The notes under the pieces are model-generated. The model saw only the letters and a program-made list of their open reading frames with translations. It had not been told where the DNA came from and ran no database searches. From an uncultured Roseburia sp. (GTDB taxonomy: Bacteria > Bacillota > Clostridia > Lachnospirales > Lachnospiraceae), in contig CAMUHN010000003.1 in assembly GCA_947088675.1 (NCBI GenBank), positions 29,390-93,389 on the forward strand: a DNA stretch of 64,000 bases. The letters are read 5' to 3'. The first letter of the stretch is position 1, and the number at the start of each line of letters is the position of its first letter. Positions 1 through 9,390 of this stretch are shown one piece after another. The translations under genes and the position numbers were made by a program.

Positions 1-556
1 CGATATCATCAACAGTATCAGCCAGATTGCAGAGCAGACCAATCTGCTCGCACTGAATGCAACAATTGAGGCTGCCAGAGCCGGCGACGCCGGAAAAGGC
101 TTCGCGGTAGTTGCTGATGAGATCAACTCGCTGTCCGGTGAATCCGCAGCCTCCACACAGAAGATCAATGATATTTTGCAGGATGTGATTACAAGCGTAA
201 ACGAAATTCAGAAAGTCATCGACAATAACAATCAAATTGCAAAGGAATCCGAGCGGAAACTGGATGACACCATTAAGATTTTTAAAGATATGCTGGATTC
301 CTCCGAGGAAGTAATTACCGTATCCGCGCGCCTGAAAGAAGAGCTTGATACCATTATTGATATCAAGGAGCAATTACTGCGCGCAATGGAATCTGTGGAC
401 GATATCTCACAGATCTCTGTACAGAACACCGTTGAAATCAGCGCCTCCACCGAACAGCAGGCTGCCGGCGTTGAAGATATCATGAAGTATATGGAACACG
501 TACAGAGCGGAATCCACAAACTTTCCAATGTTCTCAACACGACGGAAAAACGATAG
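1..556 (+). CDS. Methyl-accepting chemotaxis protein, C-terminal part (5' end outside window)
   Basis: The reading frame is open from the first base and stops at 554-556. It starts inside the conserved hairpin tip of the chemoreceptor signalling domain: the first residues read [20 protein letters not shown], the family signature that docks CheA and CheW. A long heptad-rich coiled coil follows, with a final [12 protein letters not shown] stretch that resembles the methylation-helix region. Membrane and ligand-binding parts lie outside the window, so the ligand is unknown. No CheR/CheB pentapeptide tail is present; the protein ends in a basic EKR. Transcription runs towards a small terminator at 703-726. 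The presence of a chemoreceptor suggests that the organism is motile. Confidence 0.95.
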   Translation, partial: DIINSISQIAEQTNLLALNATIEAARAGDAGKGFAVVADEINSLSGESAASTQKINDILQDVITSVNEIQKVIDNNNQIAKESERKLDDTIKIFKDMLDSSEEVITVSARLKEELDTIIDIKEQLLRAMESVDDISQISVQNTVEISASTEQQAAGVEDIMKYMEHVQSGIHKLSNVLNTTEKR

Positions 557-615
557 AAACAGTATCTCTCGTACCAAAGCGCTCCGGCAGGATACGCCCT
601 GCGCGCAAAAGAAAA

Positions 616-635
616 GTGGCTGCAAAAGCAGCCAC
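616..635. other. Perfect hairpin in the spacer behind the chemoreceptor gene
   Basis: Eight-base arms GTGGCTGC and GCAGCCAC enclose an AAAA loop. There is no T-run behind it, so it is not a standard terminator by itself. The spacer 557-731 holds further GC-rich complementary pieces and no credible gene. Confidence 0.6.
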
Positions 636-702
636 ACTCCGGCGCGCGTCAGCTCGCAGAGAGGAAGTTACTGCTTCGCAGTCTGCTGGCCTGAGAGCTG
701 AT

Positions 703-726
703 GCGGACTTATCCGCTTTGTTCTTT
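703..726 (+). terminator. Probable rho-independent terminator of the chemoreceptor gene
   Basis: Short stem GCGGA/TCCGC with a CTTA loop, followed by TTTGTTCTTT on the plus strand. The stem is only five base pairs, so this may be a weak terminator. It sits between the chemoreceptor gene and the convergent minus-strand gene ending at 732. Confidence 0.55.
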
Positions 727-731
727 ATAAA

Positions 732-1391
732 TCAGGAAATCCGGCTGACTCTGCATTTTGCGAGCAGCGGGTAAGTGTCCAGAAACGGCTGTATCCTGGC
801 AAGCATCTTTTCACAGCTCTCTCCGTAATAATAAAGCGCCGTCTCCTTTTGTCCTTCCCAGTAGCTGTACATTCTTCCGGTATCTGCAAGCAGCTGGTCT
901 ATCCTGTCAATCACATAATTGATATCGCAGGTTCGATACACCTCCTTTGGAAGATCCGTACCATTCAGGTAAATTGCCAGTCCCTCCTGCAGACCGATTT
1001 CCGTTTTCTGTCCTGTAAAGATAAGCTGCGATCCTTTCGGTATTCCAAAACGGTTCAGTATGCCGCACAGCGCAGACATCGTATCCTGGTTTGTATCCTT
1101 TAACATCACCTCAATATCACAGGACATAATCTCGCCTGTAGCCGACTGCAGCGTTCCTCCGCCGTCGACCGTCCCAAGCTTCTTCTGTTCGAGTACATCC
1201 TGCAAAACATCTTCCAGTTCAAATCTGTGTTTTGGCTGAAATCTTGCATTTAAATGTATGGTGACGGGGCATAGATACAGCGGCTGTCTGTCTGTCACTG
1301 TCTCGTTTTCCGGTTCTTTCTTCAAATGATATACTGTGTCCGCCGCTTTTCCTGCTTTCTGATTTTCTCTGAACTGATAGACTGTCTCCAT
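732..1391 (-). CDS. Protein of unknown function, last gene of the sensory operon
   Basis: About 219 residues starting METVYQFRENQ. I chose the ATG at 1391 because GGGAGGGGGAATGAT lies directly upstream; an in-frame start at 1412 would place that ribosome site inside the gene. No signal peptide or membrane segment is visible, so it is probably cytoplasmic. I do not recognise the family. The middle (DIEVMLKDTNQDTMSALCGI and following residues) looks like an alpha/beta fold. It lies 49 bases behind the binding-lipoprotein gene on the same strand, so it is probably cotranscribed with the two kinases. Its role is unknown. Confidence 0.7.
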   Translation of the reverse strand: METVYQFRENQKAGKAADTVYHLKKEPENETVTDRQPLYLCPVTIHLNARFQPKHRFELEDVLQDVLEQKKLGTVDGGGTLQSATGEIMSCDIEVMLKDTNQDTMSALCGILNRFGIPKGSQLIFTGQKTEIGLQEGLAIYLNGTDLPKEVYRTCDINYVIDRIDQLLADTGRMYSYWEGQKETALYYYGESCEKMLARIQPFLDTYPLLAKCRVSRIS

Positions 1392-1440
1392 ATCATTCCC
1401 CCTCCCCATCATCCGGCAGGCATCCTCAGCCTGTCATAAA

Positions 1441-2745
1441 CTATGGATTCTGCAGCGATTCCTCCTGCAGCCGGTCAAACTGTGCCATACACTCGTCGAC
1501 GGATGCACCGCCCAACAATTCCCGTACAATCAGGCAAATATTTCCCCATTGTTCCACTTTCATGCCTGCATTGGAACCGAGCACAAAAATACCTTCTTCA
1601 ATTTTCTCATTCAACGGTTTTAATGCATCAATACACTCTGCCTCGACGTTTTTGGACGGAGAAATCACCTGATTATGTTCTGTATACACCAAAAGCGCTT
1701 CATCCGACAACATGATATCAAGTACAGCCATCGTATCCTCCAGATGCGCAGACGCAGCGCTGACGCCATATCCGGACAATGACACGACCGGCATCTGACC
1801 GCGGGCACTCGGAAATCCGATAACCTGCATCTGAAAATCCGGTTTGCCATATGCCGTATCGGCATTTGCGGCGGCCCAGTAAGCCATTACAATCGGCGTC
1901 TTCTGCGCCAGAAAATCCGCCCCCTCCCCTTCGATCGCCTCATAGGTAAGCGCAGCTTGTGCATCAATATACCCGAGATCCATCATCTGTTTTAAAAATA
2001 CAAATCCGGGACGCATATAGTCGCTGTATTTTTCCTCCCCGCTGTTCAACGCCGCAATCTTCGCATCGGTATCGCTGCCGTTGTACAAATCCGCATAGGC
2101 CTGCGCAAGGACAAAATTTTCCAGCCACCAGCGGTTTGCACCGACCGGCGTGTCTATCCCGTTTTCCTGAAACACTCTGCAGCACTCCAGAAAATCTTCC
2201 GGCGTCTCCGGCAGTCTGAGCTGGTATCGGTCAAACATATCTTTATTTACAAACAATCCATATGCGACCACTTCCTGCGGAATCGCAACCAGCTTTCCGT
2301 TTACCGTGTTTGCCGTTTTTACAACTTCTCTTAAATTTTTTGCACAATTTAATCCGGACAGATCCGCCAGTTTTCCCTCTGATCCCAGCAACTGAATTGT
2401 ATCAGGGTTTAACAGGTAAAAATCATCCATTTGGTTATTGATCCGATCTACGGTAACATCGTCATATGTTTTGTCTTTATAATCATCCGCTGTATAAGTA
2501 TTATATTCGACAATCAGGCCGAGTTTTTCCTCGGCCATCCGGACAGTCAGTTCCTGTGCAGCAATCGAGATATTCTCCGCATCCGGATCTGATTTTCCGA
2601 TCGGAGCAAACAAAACGATCGACTTTGTCTCGTCGCTCTGATCACTCACCAGATTCACATCGGAAGAATCGTTCCGCCCACAGGCCGCGAGTCCCAATAA
2701 CAGCGCGGCCGCCATGCACAGGCACAGATTTTTATTCCTTTTCAC
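1441..2745 (-). CDS. Extracellular solute-binding lipoprotein (family 1 type)
   Basis: 434 residues. The N-terminus is a lipoprotein signal: basic MKRNKN, hydrophobic core, lipobox LAAC with Cys at about residue 22. The mature part has the usual type 1 sugar-binding layout, including the central DMFDRYQLRLPETPEDF segment typical of carbohydrate-binding proteins and GYGVSAASAHLED near the C-terminal lobe. It begins only 4 bases after the stop of the hybrid kinase at 2750-5338. No permease or ATPase is adjacent. I infer that it works as a periplasm-equivalent ligand sensor for the neighbouring kinase, although import through permeases elsewhere is possible. The ligand cannot be told from sequence. 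Confidence 0.85.
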   Translation of the reverse strand: MKRNKNLCLCMAAALLLGLAACGRNDSSDVNLVSDQSDETKSIVLFAPIGKSDPDAENISIAAQELTVRMAEEKLGLIVEYNTYTADDYKDKTYDDVTVDRINNQMDDFYLLNPDTIQLLGSEGKLADLSGLNCAKNLREVVKTANTVNGKLVAIPQEVVAYGLFVNKDMFDRYQLRLPETPEDFLECCRVFQENGIDTPVGANRWWLENFVLAQAYADLYNGSDTDAKIAALNSGEEKYSDYMRPGFVFLKQMMDLGYIDAQAALTYEAIEGEGADFLAQKTPIVMAYWAAANADTAYGKPDFQMQVIGFPSARGQMPVVSLSGYGVSAASAHLEDTMAVLDIMLSDEALLVYTEHNQVISPSKNVEAECIDALKPLNEKIEEGIFVLGSNAGMKVEQWGNICLIVRELLGGASVDECMAQFDRLQEESLQNP

Positions 2746-2749
2746 ACAT

Positions 2750-5338
2750 CTATCCCCGCTTTTCTATAAATTTATTTAATGTGGCTCTCAACAATTCCAG
2801 ATCAATCGGTTTTGCAAGATGTGCATCCATCCCGGCATTCAACGCGTCCCTCACATCCTCGGTAAAAGCGTTTGCAGTCATTGCAATAATCGGAATTGTT
2901 TTCGCATCTTCGCGCTCCATCGCACGAATCTGTTTCGTCGCATCATAACCGTTCATCACCGGCATCTGAACATCCATCAGAATCGCATCATAGCTGCCCG
3001 GTGGCGCATTCTGAAAACATTCTGCCGCCAGCTGCCCGTTTTCTGCTATCTCACATGTTGCGCCGTCTATACTTAATACCTCACGCAATATCTCGGAATT
3101 GATCTCATTGTCTTCGGCCACCAGAAAATGACACCCGCCCAGCGTCGCATGATATGCACCGTCATTTTGCTCGCCATTTTCGTCTTCCTGTTTCATTGCA
3201 CAAAGTTCCTGAATCTTTTCCTTTAAAGCAGAAACAAAAAATGGCTTTGTCAAAATTCCATTCACATCCGCCCGAAGTATCTCTTCCTGCATTTCATCTC
3301 TGCCGCACTCACAGAGCATGACAACTGGTATAAACGTTTCCATTGCTTTGCGCAGCAGCCGGATTGAATCGACAAGATCCTCTTCCCCTGCCGTCTGTTC
3401 AAAGAGAACCAGCTGATATGGACATCTTTCCTCCTGTGACGCACATAAGGCGGAAACTGCACCCGCGGCGTCTTTTCGTACGTGAACATTTATTTGGGTA
3501 AATGCCATCAGCGATCTGATATCTTTTACGGTTTCCTCATTTTGACTCACCAGCAGAAGATCGGAGATTCCGCAGTTTTCCCAGAACCCGGCATCTGACT
3601 CCTGCTCCGAAATCCGCAATTCCAGCTCTACCGTAAATTTGCTGCCTCTGCCAACCGCACTAGTAACGTCAATTGTTCCACCCATCATCTCTACAATATT
3701 TTTCGTAATCGCCATGCCAAGCCCGGTACCCTGGACTTTATTGGTAGTGCTGTTTTCTGCTCTGGTAAACGCATCAAAAATAACTTTCAGATACTCCGGC
3801 GTCATTCCATACCCGTCGTCCTCCACCTCAATCCTTATATGCTCATACTGGGCAGATCGCTGTTTTAAACCGATAATGCGAAACCAGATATGCCCGCCGG
3901 GCTGCGTATACTTTACGGCATTTGAAAGCAGATTGATCAGAATCTGATTTAATCTCGTCTCATCCCCCACCAGGGATTCATGTCTGACGCCGGTCACAGT
4001 CACTTCAAACGTCTGTCCCTTTTCCCTTGCCGCGGGCCGTATGATTGCATCAACGGAAGAGATCATACTGCTCAGCTGAAACTCTCCAACAGTAAGCACC
4101 GCTTTTCCGCTCTCAATCTTAGACACATCGAGAATATCATTGATCAGGCCCAGCAGATGCTGTCCGGAAGCCATGATCTTTTTTGTGTATTCTTTTACCT
4201 TTGCCGCATTTTCCGGATCTTTTGCCAGCAGCGCGGTAAATCCTATAATCGCATTCATCGGCGTACGGATATCATGCGACATATTGGACAAAAACATTGT
4301 TTTTGAACAGCTTGCAGCCTGCGCAGCCGCCAGCGCCTCCGCAAGTTGTTTATTGTGCGTCTCACGTTCCGCTTCCCGCTCTCTGCGCTGTCTGTTCTGC
4401 TGTCGTTCATAGAACAGATAGACAATACAACACAGAAAAAATGCGGCAAACATCACAAGAACCACACCCAGAATATTCTGGTTGACTGCTTTTCCCTCCC
4501 GCTGGATTGCTTCCACCGGCACATATCCGATCAGGTAAGCCGACGCATCGTTGACTGCCCACATATATATCAGTGATTCTGTCTTCCGAACATCATGATA
4601 AAACATTACATTGCGGCCAGTTGTTATACTTTCGTCAATCTCCTTTTTGATTTCCGACTCCAAAATTTGATTTGCACGATAAAAATCCTCCAGATTCAGA
4701 TTTCCTGCCGTCCTGTAACCGCTCAGTTTGGGACTTACCAGAAACCTTTTGCTCTGCGTATCCATAATATAGAGCGTAGCGCTCCCGCCATAGAGCTTTT
4801 CCGGCAGCACCTCTTCAAAAGAATCATAAATATACTCTACATAGAGCAGCGCAATCTCTCTGCCATCCTTTCTGACAGGACAGACCATCGTATAAGCCCA
4901 TGTTCCCATCCCGTTTAAATAAGCTGTAGAAATCGGCAGACCATCTACTGTATTCTGCCCGGAGAAATCCAGTTCATTCGGGTCAAATGTTCCTTCTATA
5001 TTAGATACGCCTTTTGTCTGTCCCGTATAGACGAGCGAAATTTTAACCGCTGTTCCGTTCATATCATAGGCATAAATCAATTCTTCGGGATTATCTGCAA
5101 TCGCAAGTTCCTGCGCCATCATTTTCTGATACTGCGCCTCTCTCCGAAACAGAACCTCCACCGTCCCCTTTATCAGCTCCAGACTCTCGCTTAAATTCCC
5201 AATAGCAGACTGTGACATTTCCTCCGAAATACTCGACGCAATATAAAATACACATCCGCCTAACACTAAAAAAACAAGCAATATACAAATTAATAATGCT
5301 TTTTTGCTGCTTTTTCTTTTCTTTTTCCCATCTTCCAT
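2750..5338 (-). CDS. Membrane hybrid histidine kinase with one degenerate and one intact receiver
   Basis: About 862 residues from the ATG at 5338 (MEDGKKKRKS). An in-frame start at 5428 would overlap the upstream gene, so I reject it. Order: transmembrane helix about 14-36, an extracellular sensor domain of about 280 residues, a second helix about 318-340, a short coiled coil, HisKA with phospho-acceptor box SNMSHDIRTPMNAI near 385, HATPase with GTGLGMAI, then two receiver-like domains. The first (about 605-720) lacks the phospho-acceptor Asp: the strand reads LVLFEQTAG. The last is canonical (VAEDNE, LMDVQMPVMNG, Lys in KPID). There is no DNA-binding output domain. It lies 43 bases behind a second hybrid kinase and 4 bases before a solute-binding lipoprotein, which may present its ligand. 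Confidence 0.92.
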   Translation of the reverse strand: MEDGKKKRKSSKKALLICILLVFLVLGGCVFYIASSISEEMSQSAIGNLSESLELIKGTVEVLFRREAQYQKMMAQELAIADNPEELIYAYDMNGTAVKISLVYTGQTKGVSNIEGTFDPNELDFSGQNTVDGLPISTAYLNGMGTWAYTMVCPVRKDGREIALLYVEYIYDSFEEVLPEKLYGGSATLYIMDTQSKRFLVSPKLSGYRTAGNLNLEDFYRANQILESEIKKEIDESITTGRNVMFYHDVRKTESLIYMWAVNDASAYLIGYVPVEAIQREGKAVNQNILGVVLVMFAAFFLCCIVYLFYERQQNRQRREREAERETHNKQLAEALAAAQAASCSKTMFLSNMSHDIRTPMNAIIGFTALLAKDPENAAKVKEYTKKIMASGQHLLGLINDILDVSKIESGKAVLTVGEFQLSSMISSVDAIIRPAAREKGQTFEVTVTGVRHESLVGDETRLNQILINLLSNAVKYTQPGGHIWFRIIGLKQRSAQYEHIRIEVEDDGYGMTPEYLKVIFDAFTRAENSTTNKVQGTGLGMAITKNIVEMMGGTIDVTSAVGRGSKFTVELELRISEQESDAGFWENCGISDLLLVSQNEETVKDIRSLMAFTQINVHVRKDAAGAVSALCASQEERCPYQLVLFEQTAGEEDLVDSIRLLRKAMETFIPVVMLCECGRDEMQEEILRADVNGILTKPFFVSALKEKIQELCAMKQEDENGEQNDGAYHATLGGCHFLVAEDNEINSEILREVLSIDGATCEIAENGQLAAECFQNAPPGSYDAILMDVQMPVMNGYDATKQIRAMEREDAKTIPIIAMTANAFTEDVRDALNAGMDAHLAKPIDLELLRATLNKFIEKRG

Positions 5339-5381
5339 ATCAAAACCGATAACCTTTGCCAATCTACTGTTAAATATATGC

Positions 5382-8300
5382 TTACGCCAATATTTTATCC
5401 AATGTATCAAACAATACATCCACGTCAATCGGCTTTGACAGATGGCCGTTCATGCCGCATCGAAGCGCTTCCTGTTTATCTTCTTCAAATGCATTCGCAG
5501 TCATCGCAAGAATCGGAATCGAAGCAGTTTTTGTATTTTTAAGGCTGCGAATTTCCCTGGTAGCCTCATATCCGTTCATCACCGGCATCATTACATCCAT
5601 CAGTACCAGCTGATAGTAATCCGGTTTGGCCTTTCTTAACATATCGACCGCGATCCGCCCGTTTCCGGCAATCTCCAGGGAAAATCCCGCGTCCTCCAAA
5701 ATGGCTTTTGCAATCTCCTGATTCAGCTCATTGTCCTCTGCAAGCAGGATGCGTCCGGTACGGCGCTTCTCTGTCTCATTTTCCACTTTTGGTTCCATAC
5801 CCTGTTCATCCACAATAGAGTGCAGACAGCTGCGCAGCTCTGACAAAAACAGCGGCTTACTGCAAAATGCTGTGACGCCCGCTTCTTTTGCCTCCTCCTC
5901 GATCTCAAGCCAGTCATAGGCGCTTAAAATGATAATCGGCACTTCCTCGCCCATTTCCTTTCGTATCCGGCGTGTGACTTCAACGCCGTTCATATCCGGC
6001 AGCATCCAGTCGACCACATATACCGTATAGACATCTCCTCTTGTCACTGCCTGATGTGTGCGCAGCAGCGCCTCCTTTCCGGAAAGCGTCCACTCCGCGC
6101 GCATCCCGATCTGGCCCAGCATATAAGTAACACTGTCGCATGTATTAAAATCATCGTCCACTACAAGCGCTCTGCAGTTCTTTAACTCCGGAATGATCTG
6201 AGGCTCCTTTGTTCCGGAGTGCAGACGGAACATAAAGCTTACCGTTACCTCTGTCCCGGTTCCCTGCTCGCTTTTTACCTCAATCGTACCGTTCATCATA
6301 TCCACGATATTTTTTGTAATCGCCATACCAAGGCCTGTGCCCTGTATCCCGCTGATGGTGCTGGTCTTCTCACGCTCAAACGGTTCGAAGATATGCGCTA
6401 CAAAATCCTCGCTCATACCGATACCTGTATCCTTGATTACAAATTCATAATTGGCAAATCCGCCCGGCGCGCCCGCGCGTTCGGTAATACGCATGCTGAT
6501 AATGCCGCCGGCTCCCGTATATTTTACAGCATTGCTCAAAAGATTTAACAGTACCTGATTTAAGCGCAGCTTATCGCAACAAATTTCCTCATCCAAAATA
6601 TCTACTGCATCAATATACAGATCCAGATTTTTTGCATGGATATCAGCCTGCAGAATATTGCGCAGGCCATGCAGAATATCAGGCAGACGGCATGGCTTTT
6701 CATCCAGATGCATCCTGCCGCTCTCAATCCGGCTCATATCCAATACATCGTTAATCAGGCTCAGCAGATGATTTCCCGATGTCATAATCTTTTTCAGATA
6801 CTCCTCCACCTGCTCCTTATCCTCGATATGTGTAATTGCAAGCGCAGTAAAGCCGACGATCGCATTCATCGGCGTACGGATATCATGCGACATGTTTGAG
6901 AGAAAAATGCTCTTTGCCTTGCTTGCCCGGTTTGCCTGCATCAGCGCGCTCTCCAGAAGACTTTTCTTTTCCATTTCGTTTCGCGTCTCGGCGTCCACAC
7001 TGCGCAGCCCGATGACAACGCCGTACTGTTCTCCCCAGTTGTCCGTCCGGACAGCTTTCATCTGAAAATATCTTATTTCTCCATTCAAAACGACGCGATA
7101 ATTTACATAAAACGGATTTTTCTGTCCAAGCTCTTTTTTCAGAAATTCTGCGGACAACGACTGACGCAGCATCTCGCCGTCCTCCTCGTAAACAAATTCC
7201 TCGATATAACGCTCCATGCTGTCTTTAAAGGAAATATTCCCGTCGGAAGCGGCCGCGAACATATGGCCGTTCTGTTCATCGCTGCGCAGCGGAACACTCC
7301 ACCCCGTGTCAAGGTCAAGAAAACACGCGATATTATAATCAATGCTGAGTGCCTGTATCATGCGCATCTGACGTCTCTCGTTTTCTTTTTCCTGCAGCTT
7401 CTGCGCGGTACAGTCTAACAGAAAACGCTGGTAAAACAGCTGGCTTTCCTCTTTTAACAGTTTGACATTGCCCATCACATGACGTATCTCTCCGTCTTTT
7501 TGACGAATCCGGTATTCCACGCTGACACTGTCGCCGACTTCCTCCAACCCCAGAATACATGCGCGGAGATGCTCCCGATCCTCCGGCACAACCGTCCTGG
7601 CAATCATATCAAATCCGTCGGCCATCAGCTCTTCCAGCGAATCATATCCCAGAATATTGAGCGCGGCCCTGTTCGCGCTAAGTACAACGGAGCCGTCCAC
7701 TGTATGGCGCATTACGCCGCAGTCAATTGTCGTAAATATTTTTTCCAGCGTCCTGTTTTTCTGAATAATCTCCTGTTCATACTCCCGTTCCTGCGTCACA
7801 TCGATCGCAACGCCCACGGTCCCCATCACAGAGCCGTCCAGATCATACAACGGCGATTTATACGTCATCAGCGTCCGCTCTCCCATTCCGGTCTGAATGA
7901 TCTCCTCCGATACACAGGTCTTTTCACTCTCCATCACCTCGCGCTCGGACTCGATACATGCGGGATCATCATGTTCAACGTCCCAGATGTAAGCGTGGCC
8001 GCGTCCCTCGACCTGTTCCTTTGTCTTATTGACAGTCTTACAGAAACTGTCGTTGACTTTTGTATGGATTCCGTTTTTATCTTTATACCAGACAAGATTC
8101 GGGACATGATTGATCGTCGTCTCGAAAAAATGACTGGTCTGCCAAAAATCCTTTTCCATTTTATAATTCTGCCGCCACCGGATCAGACGAAACTTAAATT
8201 CGTCCTCTGTCATCGGACAGATCCAGATATCATGTATCTTTGAGAAATGATCCGGTACGAGATCGACCTGACTTTTCTCCGCAAGCAGAATCAGCTGCGC

Positions 8301-8522
8301 ATCCTCTCTCTTTGCCGACACAAGTTCGCGAACAAATAACCGCGCATCAGCATCTTTCAGATTAGCAATAATGACATCCGCCTCTTCCGTATATGCATCC
8401 TCCGGTCTCTCGCTTGTCTGAAAGGAATGTGTAAAATGTGCAAGCGGGGCCATTTCCCTGACCGCCTCAAATTCTTTGCACTGGCGGCCAGGCAAATAAA
8501 AATGAATATGGCAATGGTACAT
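5382..8522 (-). CDS. Soluble multi-PAS hybrid histidine kinase with two receivers
   Basis: 1046 residues; AGGAGG lies 8 bases before the ATG. No transmembrane helix is seen, so the protein is probably cytoplasmic. The N-terminal 110 residues resemble a receiver fold without phosphorylation residues. PAS-type domains follow at about 125-245, 255-375 and 390-510 (for example the GYDSLEELMADGFD and YKDKNGIHTKVND segments). HisKA has SNMSHDIRTPMNAI near 535, then HATPase with GTGLGMAI, receiver 1 (VVDDDF, VVDWMLPDMNG) and receiver 2 (LAEDNE, LMDVMMPVMNG). Both receivers keep the acceptor Asp. It is the first gene of the operon and shares kinase architecture with the next gene, so the two may phosphorylate a common, unlinked partner. 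Confidence 0.92.
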   Translation of the reverse strand: MYHCHIHFYLPGRQCKEFEAVREMAPLAHFTHSFQTSERPEDAYTEEADVIIANLKDADARLFVRELVSAKREDAQLILLAEKSQVDLVPDHFSKIHDIWICPMTEDEFKFRLIRWRQNYKMEKDFWQTSHFFETTINHVPNLVWYKDKNGIHTKVNDSFCKTVNKTKEQVEGRGHAYIWDVEHDDPACIESEREVMESEKTCVSEEIIQTGMGERTLMTYKSPLYDLDGSVMGTVGVAIDVTQEREYEQEIIQKNRTLEKIFTTIDCGVMRHTVDGSVVLSANRAALNILGYDSLEELMADGFDMIARTVVPEDREHLRACILGLEEVGDSVSVEYRIRQKDGEIRHVMGNVKLLKEESQLFYQRFLLDCTAQKLQEKENERRQMRMIQALSIDYNIACFLDLDTGWSVPLRSDEQNGHMFAAASDGNISFKDSMERYIEEFVYEEDGEMLRQSLSAEFLKKELGQKNPFYVNYRVVLNGEIRYFQMKAVRTDNWGEQYGVVIGLRSVDAETRNEMEKKSLLESALMQANRASKAKSIFLSNMSHDIRTPMNAIVGFTALAITHIEDKEQVEEYLKKIMTSGNHLLSLINDVLDMSRIESGRMHLDEKPCRLPDILHGLRNILQADIHAKNLDLYIDAVDILDEEICCDKLRLNQVLLNLLSNAVKYTGAGGIISMRITERAGAPGGFANYEFVIKDTGIGMSEDFVAHIFEPFEREKTSTISGIQGTGLGMAITKNIVDMMNGTIEVKSEQGTGTEVTVSFMFRLHSGTKEPQIIPELKNCRALVVDDDFNTCDSVTYMLGQIGMRAEWTLSGKEALLRTHQAVTRGDVYTVYVVDWMLPDMNGVEVTRRIRKEMGEEVPIIILSAYDWLEIEEEAKEAGVTAFCSKPLFLSELRSCLHSIVDEQGMEPKVENETEKRRTGRILLAEDNELNQEIAKAILEDAGFSLEIAGNGRIAVDMLRKAKPDYYQLVLMDVMMPVMNGYEATREIRSLKNTKTASIPILAMTANAFEEDKQEALRCGMNGHLSKPIDVDVLFDTLDKILA

Positions 8523-8593
8523 AACCGTTTCCTCCTGTAATCCCTGCAGTTCTTTTCAATCCGCCCTGCTGCGGGAATTGATCTATTGATAGA

Positions 8594-8622
8594 ATTATAC
8601 TTCACCGGGCTCATAAAAACAA
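8594..8622 (-). promoter_or_regulatory. SigA-type promoter of the sensory kinase operon
   Basis: On the minus strand TTGTTT (8617-8622) and TATAAT (8594-8599) are separated by 17 bases. The leader to the ATG at 8522 is about 65 bases and contains the AGGAGG site. The promoter lies behind the glycan-island terminator, so the kinase operon is an independent unit. Confidence 0.7.
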
Positions 8623-8663
8623 GTGTATTCTGGAATTCATGCCTCCCGGCGTAAGATTTCGAA

Positions 8664-8701
8664 CAAAAAAAAGGCATTCCGTAATTTGAAACGAAATGCC
8701 T
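8664..8701 (-). terminator. Rho-independent terminator at the end of the glycan island
   Basis: Minus strand: AGGCATTTCGT, an eight-base loop, ACGGAATGCCT, then a run of eight T. The 11-base stem has one T-G wobble. It follows the epimerase-like gene 8719-9381 and is the only strong terminator I found between 8719 and 35297 on this strand. Confidence 0.9.
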
Positions 8702-8718
8702 GTCTTCTGATTTTCTGT

Positions 8719-9381
8719 TTAAAATTTTAATTCCCTGATATTTTGAAGAGTCTCCCCATACGGCCTGTCCTTTCCGAACAAAAGCGTCGTTCCAAGCACA
8801 AATCCCCGGACGCCTTTCGGCGCATACTCTAAAATCTTATCCGCGCTGCACGCCCCGTCCCAATAAATTTCAAAATCCATATCCTCTTTCATGGAGAGCA
8901 GTTTTGTAATTTTTTTCCCGACATACGGAAGATACATCTGTCCGGCATTTCCCGGATTCACAGACATTACAAGTACCTTTTTTACAATCCGCATCATTTC
9001 CATAATTGTCTCCACAGATGTACCCGGATTAATGGCTATCCCAGGTATCATCCCGGCATTTATAATCGACTGCAGCGTCGTAGACGGATGATATTCCGCT
9101 TCCGGGTGAATGTAGACAGTATCTCCCGGCCTTAAATGCGCCAGAAATAAGCCGATATGGTTGTTCGGATGCTCAATCATCAGATGAACGTCGATCGGCG
9201 TTGCCGTTGCCCCCGCTATGTAGCGCATATCATTTAATGACATTGCAAAATTTGGCACATAACGTCCGTCCATAATATCAATATGGAAAGAATCAATGCC
9301 GCCCTCCTCCAGACTTCTTACCTCTTTCTCCAACGAACCATAGTCGGCGCACATCATGGATGCTGTAAGTTCAAATTCCAT
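8719..9381 (-). CDS. Ribulose-phosphate 3-epimerase-like TIM-barrel enzyme, probably a specialised paralogue
   Basis: 220 residues, the normal length for the Rpe/AlsE family of metal-dependent ketose-phosphate 3-epimerases. It keeps FHIDIMDGRYVPNF (metal-binding His and catalytic Asp) and DVHLMIEHP (second His). Two phosphate/substrate loops differ: SVNPGNAGQ replaces the usual SVNPGFGGQ, and WDGACSADKI replaces the usual VDGGI segment, keeping the Asp. As the last gene of the glycan island it may supply or convert a pentose-, hexulose- or heptulose-phosphate for a rare sugar rather than serve central metabolism. That role is inference; an ordinary Rpe is possible. Confidence 0.8.
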   Translation of the reverse strand: MEFELTASMMCADYGSLEKEVRSLEEGGIDSFHIDIMDGRYVPNFAMSLNDMRYIAGATATPIDVHLMIEHPNNHIGLFLAHLRPGDTVYIHPEAEYHPSTTLQSIINAGMIPGIAINPGTSVETIMEMMRIVKKVLVMSVNPGNAGQMYLPYVGKKITKLLSMKEDMDFEIYWDGACSADKILEYAPKGVRGFVLGTTLLFGKDRPYGETLQNIRELKF

Positions 9382-9390
9382 ATTATTCTC

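Noticed and set aside
7479-8243. Open frame of 254 codons on the plus strand
   Set aside because: Antisense to the PAS region of the hybrid kinase; composition is that of a mirror frame and there is no promoter or ribosome site.
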